DNA from: Mucilaginibacter mali | Lineage (GTDB): Bacteria > Bacteroidota > Bacteroidia > Sphingobacteriales > Sphingobacteriaceae | DNA length: 64,000 nucleotides | Assembly (NCBI RefSeq): GCF_013283875.1 | Contig: NZ_CP054139.1 | Coordinates: 5,642,001-5,706,000, forward strand | Direction of reading: 5' to 3' | Shown: piece by piece, positions 58,243 to 64,000 of the stretch | Numbering within the stretch: the stretch's first letter is position 1 | Layout of the letters: each line of letters begins with the position of its first letter | The notes under the pieces: generated by a model | The model's database searches: none | What the model was told of the DNA's origin: nothing | Seen by the model: only the letters and a program-made list of their open reading frames with translations | Position numbers and translations under genes: made by a program

Positions 58243-59562
58243 ATGCGAATTTCACCTTTTTGTTTTTTGCTTTTTATCGTAGCTCTTCTTGGTGTATCGT
58301 GCAAGTCTCAATATATATGGGCATCCAGGGTTCAGCGGTTGTTTAAGGAATCGAAAATTGTGAACGATCACTTCACCGGCTTTGCCCTGTACGATTTGGA
58401 CAAGCAGCAAATGGTGTATGAACTGAACGACGATAAGTATTATAACCCCGCATCAAACACTAAACTATTTACCTTTTATACCAGCCTGTGCATGCTGGGC
58501 GATTCCATCCCGGCCCTGCAATACGTTACCCGCGGCGATTCGCTGATATTTTGGGCCACCGGCGATCCGTCATTTCTGCATAGTGATCTGAAAGCTACCC
58601 GTGCGCTTAATTTTTTAAAGAACAGCAAAAAACAACTCTATTTCTCATCGGGCAGGTATACCGGCAATTTTTATGGCTCTGGCTGGCCCTGGAGCGATTA
58701 TAACGATTACTACCAGGCCGAAATTAACGAACTGCCGCTGGAAGATAATGTGGCCCTGCTATACGCTGGTACCGATGGCAAGCTGAAGATAAAACCAGCT
58801 TATTTAACCGATTACCTGCGCCGCGACAGTACTTATCGCCCTAAAGCCTTTAATGTGCAGCGCAATTTTTTAGATAATCATTTTACCTACCCGGCCATGC
58901 CTGTGCCCAAAAACTTTAAGCAGGAGATCCCCTGGAAAACATCGCCATCGCTAACCCTGGCTATGCTGCAGGATACGCTGAAGCGCTTTGTTGATGAAGT
59001 GCACCAACCCCTGCCGCCCGATGCCAAAACTATATACAATGCCAATGCCGATTCGGTTTACCGTCGCTTTTTGCAGCCCAGCGATAACTTTATTGCCGAG
59101 CAATTACTACTGGTATGCTCGTCGGTAAAATTTAAGGTGCTCAATAAAGATTCGGTAATTAACTACGCCACCAAAAACCTGCTGAATGACCTGCCCGACA
59201 AACCCGAATGGGCAGACGGATCGGGCCTTTCGCGCTATAACCTGTTCACCCCGCGCAGCATCGTAAAGCTGCTTTGCAAGATCCAGGCTAAGGTAAATAA
59301 TGATGCCCTGCTGCACAGCATGATGCCCATTGGCGGCGTAGCCGGTACCATAAAAAACGCTTACAAAACCGATAACGGCGTACCTTTTGTATGGGCCAAA
59401 ACCGGTTCAATAGCCAACAATCACAACCAAAGCGGCTATTTGGTTACCCGCAAAGGGCGCCGGCTGGCCTTTAGTTTTATGAACAATAACTTTACCCGCC
59501 CAACCAGCGAGATACGCGGGGAGATGGTGCGGATAATGACTTTTATAAGGGAGAATTTTTAA
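58243..59562 (+). CDS. D-Ala-D-Ala carboxypeptidase/endopeptidase, PBP4 type (S13)
   Basis: A 439-residue lipoprotein (signal MRISPFCFLLFIVALLGVSC). The SxxK motif is SNTK (near residue 76), SxN is SDN in QPSDNFIAEQ and KTG is KTGS near residue 386 (WAKTGSIAN). The family trims or cuts peptidoglycan peptides. The middle insertion typical of PBP4 is reduced. It fits with the dipeptide epimerase and the amidohydrolase as murein-processing enzymes, though they are not in one operon. Confidence 0.93.
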   Translation: MRISPFCFLLFIVALLGVSCKSQYIWASRVQRLFKESKIVNDHFTGFALYDLDKQQMVYELNDDKYYNPASNTKLFTFYTSLCMLGDSIPALQYVTRGDSLIFWATGDPSFLHSDLKATRALNFLKNSKKQLYFSSGRYTGNFYGSGWPWSDYNDYYQAEINELPLEDNVALLYAGTDGKLKIKPAYLTDYLRRDSTYRPKAFNVQRNFLDNHFTYPAMPVPKNFKQEIPWKTSPSLTLAMLQDTLKRFVDEVHQPLPPDAKTIYNANADSVYRRFLQPSDNFIAEQLLLVCSSVKFKVLNKDSVINYATKNLLNDLPDKPEWADGSGLSRYNLFTPRSIVKLLCKIQAKVNNDALLHSMMPIGGVAGTIKNAYKTDNGVPFVWAKTGSIANNHNQSGYLVTRKGRRLAFSFMNNNFTRPTSEIRGEMVRIMTFIRENF

Positions 59563-59570
59563 CGGATAGC

Positions 59571-59693
59571 AATTTAACCACAAAGGACACAAAGAAAGGA
59601 ACCACAAAGACCACAAAGGCTATGCAATCAAAAAGAGGAAGTATTTTTCTTAGCGCCCTTTGTGAAAACCTTTGTGTACTTTGTGGTTAAATT
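59571..59693. repeat. ACCACAAAG inverted repeat, copy 2
   Basis: Outer arms AATTTAACCACAAAG (59571-59585) and CTTTGTGGTTAAATT (59679-59693), with the same inner order as copy 1 at 11473-11597. It ends 17 bp before the TfoX-like start codon. Confidence 0.87.
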
Positions 59694-59710
59694 TCCACTC
59701 CACCCAAACT

Positions 59711-60079
59711 ATGCCCTACGACGAAAAAACAGTAAACCAGGTACGCGAAATGATAGCCGAACGTACCGATAACGTAGTTGAAAAAGTGATGTTTGGCGGC
59801 TTGTGCTTTATGGTGGAGGATAAGATCTGCATCGGCGTTAAAAAGGACACTCTGCTGGCCCGTATAGCGCCCGAAGTTTATGATGCTGAGGTAGAAAAGG
59901 ATGGCCGCGCGCCCATGATACATGGCGGCAAACCGGTAAAAACCTATCTGTTTGTAAATTTAGATACAATACACAACTACCAGGACCTGGCCTGGTGGGT
60001 AAAACAATGCCTGGATTATAATCCCATCGCGCCGCTATCGCAAGCTAAGCAAAAAGCTAAAGCAAAATCAAAGGACTAA
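59711..60079 (+). CDS. TfoX N-terminal domain protein
   Basis: A 122-residue protein. The start is ATG 59711 (MPYDEKTVNQVREMIAERTDN). The TfoX/Sxy N-domain pattern VVEKVMFGGLCFMVEDKICIGVKKDTLLARI is present; the C-terminal half is a short helical part with a Lys-rich tail (KQKAKAKSKD). The C-terminal TfoX domain is missing, as in many stand-alone homologues of unknown function. It need not have a role in competence. Its 3' end overlaps the next convergent gene by 4 bp. Confidence 0.88.
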   Translation: MPYDEKTVNQVREMIAERTDNVVEKVMFGGLCFMVEDKICIGVKKDTLLARIAPEVYDAEVEKDGRAPMIHGGKPVKTYLFVNLDTIHNYQDLAWWVKQCLDYNPIAPLSQAKQKAKAKSKD

Positions 60080-60405
60080 ATTTCCCACAAGGATGGGTTT
60101 TCGCGGTAATGAGTTATCGTTTCTATGATCTCCTGTACCTCGCCGCTGTTCAGGTCCTGCTGCCCATCGGCCGTATAACTGAACAGTTTGCCCGGCTCCT
60201 CGAAAGTAATATAACCCATATAATCGGGATTGGAGGATTTGGTTAACTGCATATCCTGCTTTATTGGGCCGGCCTTCCCGTGTTTGCCGTTTTTAAATAT
60301 GTTATAGGTATAAGTTAACACAGGATGCCCGTCAAGATGTGTTTTAACATCAGGCAATATCATTACAGGCATACCGGAGCCAACATTAAAGTATAAGGGC
60401 TGCAT
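60076..60405 (-). CDS. Hypothetical protein
   Basis: A 109-residue protein starting at ATG 60405 (MQPLYFNVGSGMPVMILPDVK). No signal peptide or membrane helix. Short beta strands and a charged C-terminus suggest a small soluble domain. Convergent with the TfoX gene, overlapping by 4 bp. I do not recognise the family. Confidence 0.6.
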   Translation of the reverse strand: MQPLYFNVGSGMPVMILPDVKTHLDGHPVLTYTYNIFKNGKHGKAGPIKQDMQLTKSSNPDYMGYITFEEPGKLFSYTADGQQDLNSGEVQEIIETITHYRENPSLWEI

Positions 60406-60483
60406 GCATATACTACATTCATCGCGCGGGTAAAGTTTTCTTTAATAACATTTGGTGGTGGGTTTGCCAGTCTCGCTGGTGTT

Positions 60484-60557
60484 TTTTCCACAAGTGCTAA
60501 GCGGCGGTAAATCAATTTATACAGGAGGCCCCCATCCACCTGTTGATATGTGGAAAA
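60484..60557. promoter_or_regulatory. Inverted pair TTTTCCACA / TGTGGAAAA upstream of nrdJ
   Basis: TTTTCCACA at 60484-60492 and TGTGGAAAA at 60549-60557 are perfect 9-bp inverted copies in the gene-free stretch before nrdJ. Each is one mismatch from the DnaA box TTATCCACA. No cobalamin riboswitch core or NrdR box was seen in this 258-bp region. Confidence 0.45.
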
Positions 60558-60663
60558 GTCTGAATTGATGCGTGTTTTTGTGTAACATAAATTTGACTTC
60601 AACCCTCCTTCACAATTCCTTAACGGCCTCTTGATTATTTATTTATAAAGACACGGAATACCT

Positions 60664-63600
60664 ATGAGCAAAAAACCTACCAACAAAAAAGCCGCTGCAA
60701 ACAGTAAGGGTTTAAAACTGAGCCGTTACTTTACCAGGGATGGTATACCCGTTTACAATTTGTTTAATTATGATAAACGTTCATCAGTTATCCGCAATCC
60801 CTCGGGCGACGCGGTTTTTGAGATGAACGATGTGGAGGTTCCCTCTACCTGGTCGCAGGTGGCAACGGATATCCTGGCGCAAAAATACTTCCGCAAGGCA
60901 GGTGTGCCGCAGCCCAACGGCAGCACCGGGTCCGAGAAAAGCATCAAGCAGGTAGCCCACCGCATGGCCAACTGCTGGAAGGAGTGGGGGCAGAAATACA
61001 ATTATTTTGCTTCTGATGCCGACGCGCAGATTTTTTACGATGAGATCGTTTATACCATCGTCGGTCAGCTGGCAGCGCCAAACTCACCGCAATGGTTCAA
61101 TACCGGTTTACATAGCAGTTACGGCATAACCGGCAAGCCGCAGGGGCATTATTATGTAGACCCCGTTACCGAAAAGCTGTGCAAATCCACATCAGCTTAT
61201 GAGCGCCCGCAACCCCATGCCTGCTTTATCCTTTCGGTTGATGATGATTTGGTGAACGATGGCGGCATTATGGACCTGTGGGTGCGCGAGGCCCGCATTT
61301 TTAAATACGGATCGGGCGTGGGGACCAACTTTAGCAAGATTCGTGGCGATAACGAGAAGCTTTCGGGCGGCGGGTATTCATCGGGACTGATGTCGTTCCT
61401 CAAAATCGGCGACCGTGCCGCCGGGGCTATCAAATCGGGTGGTACTACCCGCCGTGCAGCCAAAATGGTTTGTTTAGATCTGGATCACCCCGAAATAGAA
61501 CAGTTTGTAAACTGGAAGGTAGAAGAGGAGAAAAAAGTAGCCGCGCTGATAGCTGCCGGTTATTCATCCGATTATGAGGGTGAAGCCTACCGCACGGTAT
61601 CGGGCCAAAACTCAAACAACTCGGTGCGTATCCCCAATGCGTTTTTCCACGCACTGAAAGGGGGCAACGCCTGGGACCTGATCAGCCGGATGAGTGGTAA
61701 GCCCATCAAATCAATCCAGGCGCAAAAACTTTGGGATGATATTTCCTTCGCGGCCTGGGCCTGTGCCGATCCGGGTGTGCAGTTTGACACGACCATCAAC
61801 GAATGGCATACTTGTCCGCAGGGCGGCCGCATTAACGCATCGAACCCATGTTCGGAATATATGTTTTTGGATAACACGGCCTGCAACCTGGCCTCCATCA
61901 ACCTCGAACATTTCTTCGATAAGCAAACCCGCGCCTTTGATGTAAAAGGCTTTGAACACGCCTGCCGCATCTGGACCATCGTGCTGGAAATCTCGGTGCT
62001 GATGGCGCAGTTCCCGTCAAAGGAGGTGGCGCAGCTATCGTACGATTACCGTACGCTTGGCTTAGGTTATGCCAATTTAGGTTCGGCGCTGATGGTGAAC
62101 GGCATCCCTTATGATAGTGATAAGGCCCGTGCTATTGGCGGCGCTATTACGGCCATCATGACCGGCACTGCCTACGCAACCTCGGCCGAGATGGCTAAGG
62201 AGCTTGGTGCCTTCAGCCGTTACGAAGAAAATAAAAAGCACATGCTGCGCGTAATGCGCAATCACCGCTACGCGGCTTATAACTCTACCGAGAACTACGA
62301 GGGGCTGGAGATCGCCCCTCCCGGCATCGACCCTAAATACTGCCCCGATTACCTGCTATCGGCCGCTTGCAATGCCTGGGATAAGGCTTTGGAGATGGGC
62401 GAGCAATACGGCTACCGCAACGCGCAAACCACCGTTATTGCCCCAACCGGCACCATTGGTTTGGTGATGGATTGCGATACCACCGGCATCGAACCCGATT
62501 TCGCGCTGGTGAAGTTTAAAAAGCTATCGGGTGGTGGCTATTTCAAGATCATTAACCAGGCCGTGCCCGAAGCGCTGCGCAATTTGGGCTATGCCGAACA
62601 CGAGATCACCACTATTGTAAACTACGCCAAAGGTGCCGCCACCCTGCAAGGGGCGCCGCATATCAGCCTGCAAAGCCTGAAGGCCAAAGGCTTTACCGAC
62701 GGCGAACTGGATAGGCTGGATAAAGCCATGGTTTCGGCTTTTGAGATCAGTTTTGGCTTTAACGTTTGGACCGTTGGTGAGGACTGCCTGAAGCGCTTAG
62801 GCTTTGCCGCCGACCAATATAACGCGCACGACTTTAACCTGCTACGCGCCCTCGGCTTCAGCAAACAACAAATTGCAGAGGCTAACGAATACATCTGCGG
62901 TACCATGACCATTGAGGGTGCGCCCTATCTAAAAGATGAGCATTACGCCATTTTTGATTGCGCTAATAAATGCGGAGCCAAAGGCGAGCGCTACATCCAT
63001 GCGCACGGGCATATTAAAATGATGGCCGCCGCGCAGCCGTTCCTTTCGGGAGCCATATCCAAAACCATCAACCTGCCCAACGAGGCTGTGGTTGATGAGA
63101 TCAAAGACTGCTACGAACTTTCGTGGGCACTGGGATTAAAGGCTAACGCGCTGTATCGTGATGGCTGTAAGTTGTCGCAGCCGTTGTCTACCAAATCGGA
63201 TGTAAAGGAGGAGGTTGACGACAAGCTGGAAACCGTGGAAGAAGTATTGGGCGAAGCGGCCAACGCAAAGCTAAGCGACCTGACACCCGAGCAGGTGATA
63301 GAAGCTGCCATGGCCATTATGGAAAAATCGAAGGATACGATGTTTATGCGCGAGCTTTCGCGCGTGGTGCAAAAGAAGAGCCTGCCGGCCAAACGCCGCG
63401 GCTTTACGCAAAAGGCCACCATCGATGGGCAAAACGTGTTTGTGCGCACCGGCGAATACGAGGACGGCACCCTGGGCGAGATATTTGTAGATATGCATAA
63501 AGAGGGCGCTACGTTCCGCTCGCTGATGAACTGCTTTGCCATAGCGGTATCGGTAGGGCTGCAATACGGCGTACCGCTGGAGGAGTATGTAGAGAAGTTT

Positions 63601-63975
63601 ACCTTTACCCGCTTTGAGCCGGCAGGTATGGTGATGGGGCACGATAATATTAAAAGCGCCACCTCCATTATCGATTACATCTTCCGCATGCTGGGTTACG
63701 AATACCAGAACCGTACCGACCTTGTGCATGTAATTACCGAACAAAACGGAATTACCGGCAATCCGCAGCTAAGTAACGATGATTTTAACCCCGATCAAAG
63801 TAATGTATACGAACCGGTTGCCGTGAATGCCGCCCCCGCTAAAAAGTTAAGCTTTGATGTAAGTATGGGCGTACAAAGCGATGCGCCGGCTTGTAATGTG
63901 TGCGGGCATACAACAGTTCGCTCGGGTACCTGCTATAAATGTTTGAACTGCGGTAGTTCGATGGGATGCTCCTAA
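60664..63975 (+). CDS. nrdJ: Vitamin B12-dependent (class II) ribonucleotide reductase
   Basis: A 1103-residue class II RNR that reduces ribonucleotides with adenosylcobalamin as radical source. Segments HACFILSVDDDL (Cys187), SGVGTNFSKIRGDNEKLSGGG, NPCSEYMFLDNTACNLASINL (the active-site region) and TVIAPTGTIGLVMDCDTTGIEP are family-typical. The C-terminus is a zinc-ribbon-like CNVCGHTTVRSG..CYKCLNCG. The protein is full length and the stop is at 63973-63975. The only RNR visible here; a class I enzyme could exist elsewhere. Confidence 0.96.
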   Translation: MSKKPTNKKAAANSKGLKLSRYFTRDGIPVYNLFNYDKRSSVIRNPSGDAVFEMNDVEVPSTWSQVATDILAQKYFRKAGVPQPNGSTGSEKSIKQVAHRMANCWKEWGQKYNYFASDADAQIFYDEIVYTIVGQLAAPNSPQWFNTGLHSSYGITGKPQGHYYVDPVTEKLCKSTSAYERPQPHACFILSVDDDLVNDGGIMDLWVREARIFKYGSGVGTNFSKIRGDNEKLSGGGYSSGLMSFLKIGDRAAGAIKSGGTTRRAAKMVCLDLDHPEIEQFVNWKVEEEKKVAALIAAGYSSDYEGEAYRTVSGQNSNNSVRIPNAFFHALKGGNAWDLISRMSGKPIKSIQAQKLWDDISFAAWACADPGVQFDTTINEWHTCPQGGRINASNPCSEYMFLDNTACNLASINLEHFFDKQTRAFDVKGFEHACRIWTIVLEISVLMAQFPSKEVAQLSYDYRTLGLGYANLGSALMVNGIPYDSDKARAIGGAITAIMTGTAYATSAEMAKELGAFSRYEENKKHMLRVMRNHRYAAYNSTENYEGLEIAPPGIDPKYCPDYLLSAACNAWDKALEMGEQYGYRNAQTTVIAPTGTIGLVMDCDTTGIEPDFALVKFKKLSGGGYFKIINQAVPEALRNLGYAEHEITTIVNYAKGAATLQGAPHISLQSLKAKGFTDGELDRLDKAMVSAFEISFGFNVWTVGEDCLKRLGFAADQYNAHDFNLLRALGFSKQQIAEANEYICGTMTIEGAPYLKDEHYAIFDCANKCGAKGERYIHAHGHIKMMAAAQPFLSGAISKTINLPNEAVVDEIKDCYELSWALGLKANALYRDGCKLSQPLSTKSDVKEEVDDKLETVEEVLGEAANAKLSDLTPEQVIEAAMAIMEKSKDTMFMRELSRVVQKKSLPAKRRGFTQKATIDGQNVFVRTGEYEDGTLGEIFVDMHKEGATFRSLMNCFAIAVSVGLQYGVPLEEYVEKFTFTRFEPAGMVMGHDNIKSATSIIDYIFRMLGYEYQNRTDLVHVITEQNGITGNPQLSNDDFNPDQSNVYEPVAVNAAPAKKLSFDVSMGVQSDAPACNVCGHTTVRSGTCYKCLNCGSSMGCS

Positions 63976-64000
63976 AAAGGAGAAAGGTTAAAGGCAAAAG

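Noticed and set aside
59711..60079. Competence regulator TfoX
   Set aside because: Only the N-terminal domain is present and no competence genes are near, so the regulatory role is not claimed.
60406..60663. Cobalamin riboswitch upstream of nrdJ
   Set aside because: The conserved B12-box and core GCCACTG pattern are not recognisable in this interval.

Overview
The window reads as chromosome of a Bacteroidota species, most likely Sphingobacteriaceae and close to Mucilaginibacter or Pedobacter. The reasons are: promoters of the TTG-N20-TAnnTTTG type (pdhB, thr operon), a TonB-dependent-receptor-like outer membrane protein, DUF4097 and DUF4349 envelope proteins, a class II (B12-dependent) ribonucleotide reductase, several GT and sulfatase families typical of the group, and a very large load of palindromic intergenic repeats. 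The genus call is from protein flavour only; no rRNA or tRNA gene is present to confirm it.

Layout. 1-6 kb: M20 amidohydrolase (cut by the window edge), an APH-type kinase, a fused YncE-propeller/phosphoesterase lipoprotein and a REP-associated transposase unit. 6-11.4 kb: a complete minus-strand threonine operon thrL-thrA-thrB-thrC, with a Thr/Ile-rich leader peptide and a terminator/antiterminator pair. 11.6-15.7 kb: rsgA, dtd, a GxxExxY gene inside long inverted repeats, a MazG-like hydrolase, a DUF4349 lipoprotein with a broken 3' end, and a methyltransferase. 15.8-23.5 kb: glycosyltransferase, sulfatase, phosphosulfolactate synthase, dipeptide epimerase and Kdo transferase. 23.6-28.7 kb: a tight five-gene nucleotide-sugar operon (ugd, UXS, galE, rfbB, CpsB-type phosphatase). 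28.8-35.5 kb: MacB-type permease, TlpA-like thioredoxin, A-type Fe-S carrier, methylmalonyl-CoA-mutase-type large subunit, dnaA. 35.5-46.4 kb: repeat clusters, an ECF sigma/membrane protein/DUF4097 operon, an IS1182 transposase between inverted repeat units, pdhB, a dienelactone hydrolase and a polytopic-membrane-protein/glycosyltransferase pair. 46.4-53 kb: LytTR regulator with LytS-type kinase, fumC, lipoprotein, S1/P1 nuclease, low-molecular-weight phosphatase. 53-64 kb: Gly-rich TonB-receptor-like protein, retropepsin-PDZ protein, PBP4-type DD-carboxypeptidase, TfoX-like protein, nrdJ.

Functionally most of the window is core metabolism and cell envelope. The parts that ordinary gene annotation does not explain are the repeats: at least eight distinguishable palindromic families sit between genes and even between the genes of the thr operon. 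Three stand out. One is a putative mobile cassette, a PD-(D/E)XK-like GxxExxY gene enclosed by 38-bp identical inverted repeats. The second is a RAYT transposase with its own 27-29-nt palindromes, bracketed by a 35-bp direct repeat. The third is a family of roughly 300-nt units with hairpin starts and, in two of the three copies, terminator-like ends. The best-supported regulatory find is the classical-looking thr attenuator.

No CRISPR array, tRNA, rRNA, prophage or plasmid module was seen.
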